A DNA stretch of 64,000 nt from Mesaphorura yosii (taxonomy: Eukaryota > Arthropoda > Collembola > Poduromorpha > Tullbergiidae). The position numbers and the translations under genes are program-made. The stretch spans positions 62,001 to 126,000 of the forward strand of contig WIXG01000083.1 in NCBI GenBank assembly GCA_009869945.1. Reading direction: 5' to 3'. Below the pieces are notes generated by a model. It worked only from the letters and a program-made list of their open reading frames with translations. It was not told the origin of the DNA and did no database searches. Numbering within the stretch: the first letter of the stretch is position 1; each line of letters opens with the position of its first letter. Positions 49,966 to 60,652 of the stretch are shown piece after piece.

Positions 49966-51828
49966 ATGGCAAGTACTTTCAGCATGGCCTCCGCGAACTA
50001 CAGAAGTCCTTCCAAGCAAGGACAAAATTCGAGTTTTGTCAAGCCACTAAGCTTTGAGCAAGTCTCCAACAACTTCTGGAAACGGAATGAATGCAGTTGT
50101 CCTGGAAATTGTGAGGTCTGTGGACTGCCACCTGCAGCAGAAAGAGAAATGGCGACTCCCGCTCGTCCAAAGAAGGAATGCAGAGAGGACTTAGACATTT
50201 GGCCTTTTGACACCAATTCTGACCAGCTAAGCGAGGAGCCCAGCGTCTCCCTTGAGCGGGGGCAGGAAGATACTAACAAAAACGAGGCATCTGGCACTAC
50301 CATTGATGATCCTGTCCTTCCCCTCAACAATTTCGACCCACAGGCCAGTCAGTTTAATTCCATTCTAAATCTGGACACAGAGGATATTCATCAGGAGGAT
50401 GAGGCTGTCATCAAGTTGCTTGGGAAAAAATTGCCTGATTTTAATGAGTGTCCATTTGACGACGGAGTGGGTGGGTGTTTCAAGGCAAGGTGTTTTAAGA
50501 CCCATCGCCCGCCGAGTGGTAAGAATCTTCTTGAACCTTGGTTGACATCATATGTGCTGTCTTGAACTCACTTACAATACATAGTAGTCATTTCTATTCT
50601 TAGACAAGGGCGCAGTGGTAGAAGCTACAGGCCAACGTGGATTCCATTTCGACGACTTACCCAGAAAGCACCACCCGAAAAGCGCTGAAGTTGTATTTCT
50701 TGGTCATATAACTTATGCACGTTCTCCTGACGAATTCTACATTCTACCCGAATGGAACTTCGATTGCGACTGCGAACTTGAGCGAAACTTTGATCCACGT
50801 TACAGCAGTGCGTTCATTGATAGATATTCTATGATGGTGAACAGTCGTTTTAAACTTATCTTAACCAGATCACAAATTCGTTGGAACTGGAAAGTATGGA
50901 AGACAAGAAGTAACGTATCTGCTGGAAGAGTACATGAAAAAACGAGGACAGGAGGTTGTCCAAACTATGGTGTACTTGTTTGGTGAACTTGTCATTTGCT
51001 CGAAGACGCCGTACGGGATTTGTCGTGGAGCTGTGCTCAAGAATGTTGCCATCGATGACGACGGACCAGAGTCTGTTCCTGTGTTCTTAATTGACATCGG
51101 CGAAACCATTCATGTCCCTTTCAAGAGTGTGTACACAGCCCCGTCTGATCTGACAAAAACACAACCTTTGGTGTACAAGTGCTCGTTGTTTGGAGTGACC
51201 CCAGTTGGGTTGCAGTACAGCAGTCGGGCAAGGGACTTCTTCTACCGTCTTGTTGTGAAGGATAAACACCAAGTCCGAATTCATGTGGTAGGAAAGTAAG
51301 TCGGCAGCACACATCCGTTTGATTTTCGGCCTCTTAATGCTTTGTTATTTATCTTAACATTTCAGAGGATCTCGCCGATTATCAATGTTCTGCGAGAAAA
51401 GACCTTACATGGTGAATTTGTGTGTCACATACAAGCAGAAATCTATCCGTGTGGCTCAGATTTTGCAAGATTTTGGACTGGCAGTCCAACTAAATCTGAC
51501 TCCTTTTCGACCACTGGCGTTTAAAGATTTGGGCGACGATATGCTCAGCATGACTGAATTCGTGCTGGGTGAGGCCAAAACACCGTCAGCTGAGGAGCTG
51601 AAAGAAATATGTGAGAAGGAAGTGGCTGATTGGGAAAAGTGGGAAGCAGGATGCGGTTGGAAGAGCAAACTGAGCAAAGAGGAAATTGACCGTCTTACAC
51701 AGAGAGACGAGCATATTCATGAGATGCAGATGAATAAGTCACTGGTACCCTCAGAACTGGCAGTTAATTTTGTCCGGGCTTTGCAAGGTCAGTACATGAT
51801 ATCAAAGGAAGAATACGAAATAGACTAA
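49966..51828 (+). CDS. CCCH zinc finger and Tudor domain protein
   Basis: Four exons, 49966-50518, 50604-50807, 50869-51295 and 51366-51828, join in phase to 548 residues. The N-terminus has a Cys cluster (CSCPGNCEVC, about 44-53). A CCCH-type finger C-x8-C-x4-C-x3-H lies at about 162-180. A first Tudor-like strand region begins FLGHITYARSPDEFYI (about 215), and a fuller Tudor fold has ICRGAVLKNVAIDD and VFLIDIGETIHVPFKSVY (about 290-340). The C-terminus is charged and helical. Tudor domains of this extended type usually bind methylated arginine in Piwi-pathway proteins, so a germline piRNA role is inference. Intron 2 is only 61 nt; its donor at 50808 is chosen because the nearer one would leave 25 nt. 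ATG 49966 has an in-frame stop shortly upstream. I cannot name an orthologue. Confidence 0.8.
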
Positions 51829-51939
51829 TAGCCGAGAGTACTGACTACACCTTATGGATACAATTGATTGTTACAGTTTTCAAGCTTAGTAACTTTGTAC
51901 ATAAGTATGAATATTTGGAATTTCATGGTTGAAGTGCAG

Positions 51940-51945
51940 AATAAA
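51940..51945 (+). terminator. AATAAA, likely polyadenylation signal of Tudor gene
   Basis: AATAAA lies 112 nt past the stop codon. Confidence 0.55.
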
Positions 51946-52118
51946 ATGTCACGTTAATACAAATTGCCACCAGGATAACATGAGAGATTGCAGACTCTTT
52001 GTACGAATTTTGCCTGTGATTTGAGAATATTGAGTCCCTCGATGTGCTCCTTTGCGCTGTGCTGGCTTCACCGTCCTATTATGGTTAGTATCCATTGAAG
52101 CGTCAAAATGAATCCACA

Positions 52119-52149
52119 TATAAATGCATGAAGTGTCAAATACTTCAGT
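52119..52149 (+). promoter_or_regulatory. TATA box and initiator of family gene A
   Basis: TATAAA (52119-52124) is followed by TCAGT (52145-52149), whose A at 52147 is the likely start site 28 nt downstream. This is the standard arthropod TATA plus initiator layout and gives a 5' leader of about 138 nt before ATG 52285. Confidence 0.6.
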
Positions 52150-52284
52150 TCAGTCAGATTCAGTTGATCGGTTTATCGAGTAGGACGTTTTTTTCATGAC
52201 TGCACGCCAACAGCTAGCCAAAGACGGAACTCTTCAGGATTCTTAAGCTGTTGGGCATCGAATTAGTGTGCTGCATTTGTTGTA

Positions 52285-53379
52285 ATGTTCGGGAAAATTG
52301 GAATCAGGCTTCGATGGGTTCCGGTTGTGATTATTGTTGTTGTTCTGATAAATGGCATCCTCGCCGCAGAAATCAGGCACAAGAAGACACCAGCTGAGAC
52401 CGCTGTCAAGAATGAAGGCGACCAATCTGCGGGACGTCGAATTCTTTCCAGGAACGTTGGAAACGACCCCGACTCGGAAGAGACCGGTTTGGTGACGGAC
52501 AGTGTAAAAGCAGAGAGTCACGGAGTTCGTGGTTACGAAGATAGTGAGTATGAGCATGTAGCAACTTACACCAAGCACAGCAATGCACTCAATCCCATAT
52601 CAGTAATCGCTATATCTGTCTTCGGCGTCCTTACTTTGTTGTTACTGTTGCAACTTTTAGGCGTTCGAAGTAAGCACATCTCCATTCAGTTTAGATTCGC
52701 TTCTTCAGTTCCTTCCTCCCCCAACTCCAGCTTTTGTATATAGCGCGTGTCCACTGCTTAATTGGGTTCGATGCATTGTTCTTGATGGCATGTTTCACGC
52801 GTTTCCTTTAATTTGTGTAGCATTTCGCTCCTTGTCTTCATCGCCATTGCCATTGATTAATCTTCCGATTGATTGGAGTTTCAACTCGGAAGTCATTCCC
52901 GACATCATGATGAAAGTGATTGACGTGATGGAGAGACTTGAACAAAAGAGCACCAACAGCAGCAAGCGTTCCAGGCCCAAAAGGGAGCTGGATGAAGCAC
53001 CGTCGATCCTCGAGTGGATCAGCGCGTACAAGAAGGACCCCAATGAGTACGAGTGCGTTCGCAAGTTGGCCTGCAACACGCTGGCGCACTCGCCGCTCGT
53101 TGCGCAGTCTATGAAATCGAAAATTGGTTCGACTATCATGTAAGTCTCCCAAGCATATCAGAAACGTGTTCCCGTCTACTTTTTGCTAATGCGTTCTGGT
53201 TCTTGCGACGTAGGTCATCGATCAAATTCTTCTTTGACGACGGCACAATGCTCGTCGAGACAATCAAAGACGTGCTTCAGGATCCGGATAAGTGCTTGTA
53301 CCTTTTCTCAGACTACTGCGATGAGCCAAAAAGTAATCCAACGACCTCAGCAACATCGGCGCAGAAGAATCGTGTCTAG
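52285..53379 (+). CDS. Cys-pair single-pass membrane protein, family gene A
   Basis: Three exons, 52285-52669, 52821-53139 and 53214-53379, join in phase to 289 residues. I do not recognise a named gene. Features are an N-terminal signal or anchor (VPVVIIVVVLINGILAAE), a charged stretch, a second hydrophobic helix around 103-124 (VIAISVFGVLTLLLLLQLLG), a basic site RSRPKRE (about 179-184) suited to a furin-like protease, a C-x5-C pair (CVRKLAC, about 207-213), and a second pair (CLYLFSDYC, about 263-271). The intron between the Cys pairs is phase 2, as in genes B and C downstream. The Cys layout loosely recalls the arthropod DM4/12 family, which I cannot confirm. An AATAAA at 53563-53568 may end the transcript. 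Confidence 0.75.
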
Positions 53380-54382
53380 GCTGTGCGTACTTGTTCGGAA
53401 AGGAGCTCACAAGTGCGTGACAAATACGATAATATTGTATAGCGTTAATGTGTTAGTGTATAACTGTACCAAACTCAAAATCAATTCAACCATGAATTAC
53501 ATATGTACGTCAATTAAGATCTTGAGCACAATCTTCTTGTTTATTGAGTTTGGCTTGCCAAGAATAAATACGATACGAAGATTTCAATGACTTCAGACTG
53601 CAGTTAATTACTCCACATCCACGTTGCACTCGATAAAAACCGAATCGCATAATGCCACTTTAAACGTGGGAATTTGAGATAGTAAAACTCTTCCACCTGT
53701 CCCTGAACAGCACAGGTATGCACCCACAGGATTCTGTCGCGCATTGTTCAAGGAGGCCCGAGAGTTGGACTAAACAGTAAAGAGTTCACACTTAAACTTC
53801 CGTTACTTTTCAATTTTCATGGAGCACATTGTAGATGTGATATTCGAACTCAGGAATGCACCTGCAGACAGCAATTTGGAGCGCGCAAGAATAAAAGATT
53901 GGCTGACAGATGAGGTCGCATTGTTGCTAGGAAGAGACGAGACGCGCAGCAGGTGAGCCAGAATTTACCCTGCCAGGCGTGATACAAAAGACGCTGACGG
54001 AAATCTTTCACAGGAAAAGTCTCATCGGAGTCGTATTTTATTATTGTCGAACAGAATAGTAACAAATACGTCAAAGAGTTAGCGGATTTCTGGCGTTTGG
54101 TACGGAAAATTTCGCAACACCAGCAGAATCATATCAAACTAGTGCTGTAATGATGGGAGATGAATTCAGCTCCAAAACAAGCAACAAGATTACCTCATCT
54201 GACACTAGCCCCTTTTCACAACCATGCACTGACTGCTCGCCTCGGAAGTCCTGATTTTGTTTTTTCTCACTCACAAACTCAGTTTAGATTTCGGTGTCTG
54301 CCTCAATGCAGCATCTCATGATTTTGTAGAGATAAACCAAGTCTGTTTCCCGGAATACCAAGTTCCAAATTGATATAAAATT
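53380..54382. other. Spacer between family genes A and B
   Basis: This stretch holds the gene A 3' untranslated region (AATAAA 53563-53568) and the gene B promoter. An initiator-like TCAGTTT lies near 54279, without a clear TATA box. The minus-strand open frame at 53.85-54.07 kb looks random. Confidence 0.45.
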
Positions 54383-56157
54383 ATGTCGATTTTGACACTT
54401 TTGATGCTTGCTGCTGGTGTCGCATCGGCTATCTCAAGCAGTGCCAAAGAACAACATCCAGATTCATCTCACATAAAATCCAAAGTCATGTCTATGAGCG
54501 ATTACGCAAGAGTGAAGTTGAATAGCCTGCAAGACTTGAGAAATCAACTAATCAAGCAACAGCAGCAAAGAAATAATGCAACGGCATTGTTTCACGCAAG
54601 TCCGTCACTTACTCAGCATGACCGGGTCGACCGAAATCAGAACAATTCTTCGAACACTGAGTCAAGCAATTTCATGCTGGAGGCCAAGAATTCTCTGAAT
54701 GCGAATGGGGTCAGGAATAATTTTTGGTCGAACATAATCCCAAAGACAGACATTCTACAAAAGCTGGCTCGCATGAGGAAGAAGTTGGAACCAAATCTGA
54801 GGAGTTACTTGACCACAAAGTACAACGACTTCCTGACCAACCTTGTGGAATACAGCGATAACATTGGTGTGCCGCCTTACGTGCTCAACTCAATGAAGAT
54901 CCCACAGAACTTCGACCCGCGCTGGAATGTCATCGAGAAACTCCTCGAAACCTCCTCGTTGGACAAGTTTCTGTCGGCGTTGCCCGAACTCGTATCATTA
55001 GCCAACTTTAAAATGAATCCTCAGTTGGCCAATGAAAATTCAGGTGACGTCGTGCGAGGCAGAAATGACGACGATTTTATTTCGGATCAGGAGCCTCAAG
55101 CTACGTCAAAGGGCAAGAAGAAATACGGCGGGCTCAGGTTGTCCAATCGAGTGAAGGTGTACCGGAAAGGCGAAGAGTACGGACCTCAGCGAACAGGATA
55201 TGAGTACGGGACGGCTGGTGATCAGTACGGACTGTATTCGCACAGTTCCTACGATACGTCGTATGGAAAAGGGTACGATGACTACTACTCGACAAAAGCA
55301 ACCGACGGCTCCGACAAGTCGTACGGCGACTATTCCACTAAAGGAAACGGGATGAAAGGTGAGAGGTTACACGGACATGCAGTTTGACACGAATATACTT
55401 GAGTGCTTGTAAATTCGCAACATTTTTGAGCAGGTCTCTTCGGAAAGTACGGCGGAATGGGGTTCAGCAGCGGTGCGTACGTCGACAACTACGGAGCAGC
55501 TGGCCAGAACTCGTACTCGTACGGTGGACATGGACACGGCGGTGGAGGAGGAGGCGGTGGTGGCCTGAACAGCTACATGGACCCTTTCTCCATTCTTGGT
55601 GGCTTGGCGTTCTTGGTCTACCTCGGCCTTCTCTTCCAACAGTCGCTGAATAGAACCGGCCGCGCCATGCCAGGCTCCATATTTGATACGCCTTGGAGGA
55701 AGCCAGTCGTGTTGACACAGCTCTCGTTCAATGAAGACTTCAACGAACCGAATCACGACAGACGCGAGCGGTCAGCAGAAAGTTTGGAAGACTCTGCAAT
55801 GCTCAGCTTAGAGGGCTTCTGGAACAGTGTCGAAGCTTTAAAGAAAATTGAGAGCAGCCACTGCCGGCAACATGAAGCATGTCATGTCATCAAAAACCTG
55901 TACAACTCAGGATTTTTGTAAGTATTTTAATTGGATTGTACAACATAGGCATGTCGTTCACTCATGCAGCCAATTCCTACTACAGAAACTTGTTCCACGA
56001 GGAACTGGAAATGCACGAAGAGGATGTGGCATTTGTCAAACGTATTTACAAGAAGCTCGAGGAGGAAGGCGGACACTTCGAGTGCGACGATGATATGCAG
56101 TGTGATATAGAAAATCAGAAAATTTTGTTCAACGACAAAATCATAGGCAACGACTGA
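54383..56157 (+). CDS. Cys-pair single-pass membrane protein, family gene B
   Basis: Three exons, 54383-55358, 55434-55917 and 55986-56157, join in phase to 543 residues. The order is a signal peptide ending ASAISSSAKE; a long hydrophilic domain, Gln/Asn/Ser-rich at first, with helices around 115-210; a Tyr/Gly/Lys/Asp-rich stretch of repeating YG and SYG units (about 250-330); a poly-Gly run (about 360); the helix starting DPFSILGGLAFLVYLGLLF (about 374-394); RRERSAES (about 438); C-x5-C (CRQHEAC, 469-475); and C-x5-C (CDDDMQC, 519-525) in an acidic tail. The acceptor at 55985 follows a C/T-rich run and restores phase; the nearer one at 55948 shifts the frame. The Tyr/Gly stretch resembles cuticle or silk-like matrix proteins. 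Function unknown; AATAAA at 56265-56270. Confidence 0.75.
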
Positions 56158-56264
56158 AGGGCGTCGATTGATGTGAATCTCATGCTTTTTCTTGGTCTGT
56201 TAATTTGGTTGGGATTACGACATTGTCAGCTTAAGGTATTAATTTGGTTGCATATTTTGGGTTT

Positions 56265-56270
56265 AATAAA
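56265..56270 (+). terminator. AATAAA, likely polyadenylation signal of gene B
   Basis: AATAAA lies 107 nt past the gene B stop codon. Confidence 0.55.
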
Positions 56271-58361
56271 TGCCATCATTGAAGGGAGGAAGTTTTCTCT
56301 TTGTTTTACTCTTGCCTGCTGGCTCTGAACCGGCCATTAACTGCGATGCACTCTTACTCTTCACAAATATTCATAAACATTGCCTGTCAAGAGATCATCA
56401 GAGAAGAGAAGAGAATGCAGTGACAAAGGCAGAGGTTAAACCTCACAGTTTCACACTCACGGTGATGGTGAGCGAATTATATTTTTGGCAAAGCAAGTCA
56501 AATTGACGGTCTTCACATTTTGGGGCTACATGTACATTTGTCTCAGTGGTTGCCCACAGACATAAACTGTGATTTGCATGCATTGTGCATATCCGTCACA
56601 TTTTTATTTCATTTCATTTGAGACAACGGTGAACTGTTCTGACAAGTGTGCTCTTTGCATCCCAGATTGCGGAGATGGCAACAAAAGAAAGATCACAAAC
56701 AGTAGGTCACAAAATAGTTCAGATGAAAGCCACGTTTACCCACTGAATCTGTTTACAATACAAAAAACATTAAAATTAGACCGTGGTTTTGTTCCAAAAC
56801 ATTTCACATACTCATCACGCATGCGCATTCTTCTCGCCGAGTTGTTTCCTGTCATTCTGACTTTGAATCACCGAAACTGTACGGACTCTAAAATTGGAGG
56901 CGCATCCAAAGTTCGATGGCTTTTTCATGTTTCATTTGGGGTCTCATTTTGACTGTTATGTATACGTATCTTGAAATTTCGGCTTTCAGACCAAATTGAC
57001 TGACTGTGTACAAACTACGCTGACACCGACCAATTGCAATTCATGAGAGTGGAAATGACGAGTTGATTGCCACCATCGAGAAACTGCTGCACGACGGCAT
57101 GTAATGTGTAATTACAAAAAATCTATACCGACGCCTCTGTGGATAGATTTTCTTTCGTCCGCACGTACTTTCTGAATGTACTTTAAACGCATATGAAGCG
57201 TTAAATCTTTAAATCAGTAATCGTTTGATTGTGATCTGATTCGTCGAACCTCTGAAACCTTGTTTATCTGTGGAATTGGAGCGTCAATCGAAGAGAATTG
57301 GATTGATTTCGAAGAGAAATGATGCGGAGAGATGAGGTCAGGAAGTAACCAGGTCTCTCATTTTGTGTGCCATCACACTTTATTGGCTGAGTGATATTCT
57401 AGCATGGCATACATGGAGGTCATGGTTATCGTTGATAAGTCCTACGAGGGTACGGATGGGTTGCAAGGACCTGGTTTCTTTGTCGCGACGGTTGACGGTT
57501 ATTGCGCAGGTTGGCTTCAGCGACTCGGCTGAATTGGAAACAAATGATATAAGGATGAGCTAAGAGTGCTCGGTTTAGTGCACCGCGATCGTTTTTATGC
57601 TATTGCAGTAAATGGCACATGACGTGAGACTATGATGCATTATAATTGCATGCTATCATGTTGGGCCATTTTCAGCTACGAAAAGTAACGTAATATGTAG
57701 TACGTAATAATAACCCACGGCGTGCACTGCACGCACTCGGCAGGCGAGAGACATATTGTTCATGGCAGCAAAGACAATACGCGAGATCACATTGATCTTG
57801 AGAATCCATGGACCGAAACATGATACAATAAAAAGTCGACTTTTGAGACGAGAACTCAGTGAGTGGAAAACTGTGCTGAATTGCCAGAATCACAAACGCT
57901 GACTGGGCTTTTATGCATGTTCGCTTAATTTCGAGTAGAATTCGTCAACTTTTGTCATGTTAAATGCGATTGTTGCCGTGCGCTACCATGGTTGTACCCT
58001 GAGAATGTTTCTTTGAACCTGTCTCTCTTGTACCGTGCTCCTGTTTCGATTGGGGAAAAACGACCTCCACTCTGTTGTAGTAGGGCCAGCTGCTTCACTT
58101 TGAGAAACAGAGCAAATATAAGAGGAAGCTTACCAGGACTTTAAATTTGTCACAAAAATAGTTTTTCAGATCAGAAGAAGATTTTCAGTTCAGCGTAATG
58201 AGTCTCGGAGCTCGAGATAAAATCAAAATAAAATAAGGCATCCGTGTACGAGTAACAAAGGAGTTGTCTGCTGGGCTTCGACCGAACAAGATCCAATTTG
58301 TTTGGAGTCTCGCTTTGCTCGTTCTTCCTTTGTTTCTACTTGTGCTGTTCTCGACCTGACA
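56271..58361. other. Spacer between family genes B and C
   Basis: No gene is seen in most of this 2.1-kb stretch. A short frame near 57040-57107, ending in TAA, reads like an amphipathic helix (LIATIEKLLHDGM) but is isolated. A TATA-like ATATAAG at 58116-58122 lies where the gene C promoter would be expected. Confidence 0.4.
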
Positions 58362-60652
58362 ATGAAGTTCTATACTCGACGAGGTTCCTCGAAGACTGCT
58401 GTTGTGCTCTTGTTGATCGGTGTGTCCTTCAGTGTTTCGTCTTCGTTAGAGTTTGATAATGTGGGCAGAGTGGTTCGGGGACAGTTGGAATCGTTGTACA
58501 GTCTGCGGAACAAGTTGGGCGGCGGTTCGTCGTTCGCGGGTCCAACGACTCCAGTCGTCTCTTCGGCCCTGTCGCCCGGACCAACCTCGGTACGGAAAGA
58601 GAGCCGCGGTTACGCATTTCATTACTCGCCTTCGGAAGTGACTCTCCCCTCATATGGATCCAGTTTCAGCAGCAGAGTGGGAAAATTGGACGAAACTGAC
58701 CATAGCATAAAAATCAGTACTCCGTCAAAGAAAATAGTCAAAATGAAGCATGGGGGCAGCCAGGACAGTAAGTATATCAAGGCTTCAAACAAGTCGTTTA
58801 CAAAGGCTAGCCAGTCGCTGAACAGCTTCAACGTTCACCACGAGACGAAGACCACGGTTCCACAAACGACGTCCACAAATTTGCCGTTCATTTCCGCTCC
58901 TAGCACTACCGTCACTTCTCTGGCCGAAAGTGGAAATCCAGCAAGAGTCGATATGCCTTCATCACTGCAATCAATCGGACAGGGGCTGAATCAGGCGATG
59001 ACTTCCGTCTTGACTCAGAAACTTATGAACATGCTGGACCAAGATGTCCCACCAAGCATGCTGAATCCTCTGAGACATTTGGTGGCATCAGGTAATCGGA
59101 TGATTGAATTTTGGGACAAGAAGGCGAGCGCTCGAGACGGGAAGAAGCCAAGCGTAGTGGAGATGCTGGGCTATGGGCTGGATCAGCTGAAAGGATTTCG
59201 TGACGGGCAAGCAATCAAGTTGTCAGATCCCGTTGCCAACATTTCGTCAGCTTCACAGACACTAATTCAAGGACTGATAACTGTGAAGCGTCTGACAAAC
59301 AGAGTTTTGGGATATGACACGAGCAACGAGGTCGAGGGTCGCGGAGGGTACGGACACGATTCGTATGGACATGGCGGAGGATACGGACAGTACATGAGCT
59401 ACGGGTAAGGAGCCGTCGCCTGATATTTTCTTCCGCTAAGAGGTGTCGCAAATTTAGCTCTACAGTCGTATTGAAGATTGTTGAGTCTCGATATAACGCT
59501 TTGAATCCGATACTAGGCATTACCTGGATCCTTACGCCATCTTGGCCACGCTTGGATTTGGTGTATTCCTTTTTAATGTGATATTTAATCTACTCAATAA
59601 TAATATGGCCAGTGGTCGGTCCCTCGATGTGTACGACCTGGACGTGCCACTGGCACTGTCCGATGTCATTGGTAGTTCTAGAGACGAAGTAAGTCCGATT
59701 CAACGCATTTGCGCATGACTGACTGAATCCGGACTGAATCCTTTCGGTGTACCATTGAAAATAGAAGGACGCACTCATACATATTAGCCTTCTTTGACTG
59801 ATAACTCATCTGCATAGTTTTTAAGCCCGACGTGTCACTTGACGTTTGACTGACTGCTGCCCAATTTTAGGAGCTCCATGTACGGAGGTCTGGACCCATT
59901 CTCACTGCTGGCGGCTCTGGCGTTTGGAGCCTTTCTGTTGCAACTCTTACTGACGCTTTTGAACTCAAGTGCGAGATCTTTGAACGTTGTCGACTTGAAC
60001 ACGCCACTCATGATGTCTGACTTTCATTTACCGAAAATCCTGTCCAACGCTGACGTAAGTCCTCACTTGACTCTACCTTGACCGACAGTTAATGGATCCA
60101 GGATCCAATCAACGTCACACAGATCACTTGAGACTTGAGAACTTCGACACAAATATATAGAATGCATATCAAGTCCATTGCTAAACATTGTTTTTAATTT
60201 GGTCGGGTGTAGAAATACTTTGGAACTCCAACCGTGAGAAACAAACGTGATCTTTACGAAAGCAATGGCGAAGAAGAAAACATGTTTTACTCAATCGTGG
60301 ATAAGTTGGATGGACTCTACAACACATACAAGCAAGTGTCGGAGAAGCCAAAGTGTGCAAGACTTCATTTGTGTCGCCTGGCTATTGACGAGGCCTACAT
60401 GGACGAGCCCAGCATGCTCTCACCCATGTACATGTAAGTTTAAGTGACGCTTGCCCAAAATTATCACCAAAGCCAACAGAGCGAAAGCATGAATGTCTTG
60501 AATTTCATTTGTACAGATTCGGACTTGGACACCTTGGCAATGAAGATTCGGCCTCAGCCTTTGTGAAATCCATCAAGAAGCGAGTCACCAACGGCGAAGA
60601 CGTCGACTGTGATAAAATAGTAAAAGATTGCGCACTACCGGACTCACCTTAA
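58362..60652 (+). CDS. Cys-pair single-pass membrane protein, family gene C, with alternative membrane exons
   Basis: Constant exons are 58362-59404, 60213-60433 and 60517-60652; the second coding exon is either 59517-59688 (2a) or 59871-60054 (2b). The products are 523 or 527 residues. The signal peptide is MKFYTRRGSSKTAVVLLLIG and onward. A Ser/Thr/Lys-rich domain follows, then a helical part around 200-320, and a Gly/Tyr/His-rich end of exon 1. The chosen exon adds a membrane helix beginning LDPYAILATLGFG (2a) or LDPFSLLAALAFG (2b). Then come NKRD (415-418 in the 2a form), C-x5-C (CARLHLC, about 453-459) and C-x6-C (CDKIVKDC). The intron between the Cys pairs is phase 2, as in genes A and B. 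An in-frame TTG upstream is ignored. Function unknown. Confidence 0.78.
59517..59688 (+). other. Alternative exon 2a of gene C
   Basis: It is bounded by the acceptor at 59515-59516 (ACTAG) and the donor GTAAGTCC at 59689. It starts with one base that completes the GG left by exon 1 and ends on a codon boundary. It encodes LDPY, a hydrophobic helix, LLN, and then RSLDVYDLDVPLALSD. Confidence 0.75.
59871..60054 (+). other. Alternative exon 2b of gene C
   Basis: It is bounded by the acceptor TTTTAG (59865-59870) and the donor GTAAGTCC at 60055. It has the same entry and exit phase as exon 2a. It encodes LDPF, a hydrophobic helix, LLN, and then RSLNVVDLNTPLMMSD, clearly a diverged copy of 2a and four codons longer. 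Confidence 0.75.

Noticed and set aside
50844-50868. Donor in AACAGT for intron 2 of the Tudor gene
   Set aside because: It would make a 25-nt intron, too short to splice; the donor at 50808 gives 61 nt and the same phase.
55918-55948. Acceptor TAG at 55946-55948 for gene B exon 3
   Set aside because: Its phase throws the acidic Cys-containing tail out of frame and leaves only a 31-nt intron; the acceptor at 55985 keeps frame.
56569-56952. 127-codon plus-strand frame with several Cys
   Set aside because: It does not start with ATG, lacks the family's Cys spacing and membrane helix, and sits after the gene B polyadenylation signal.
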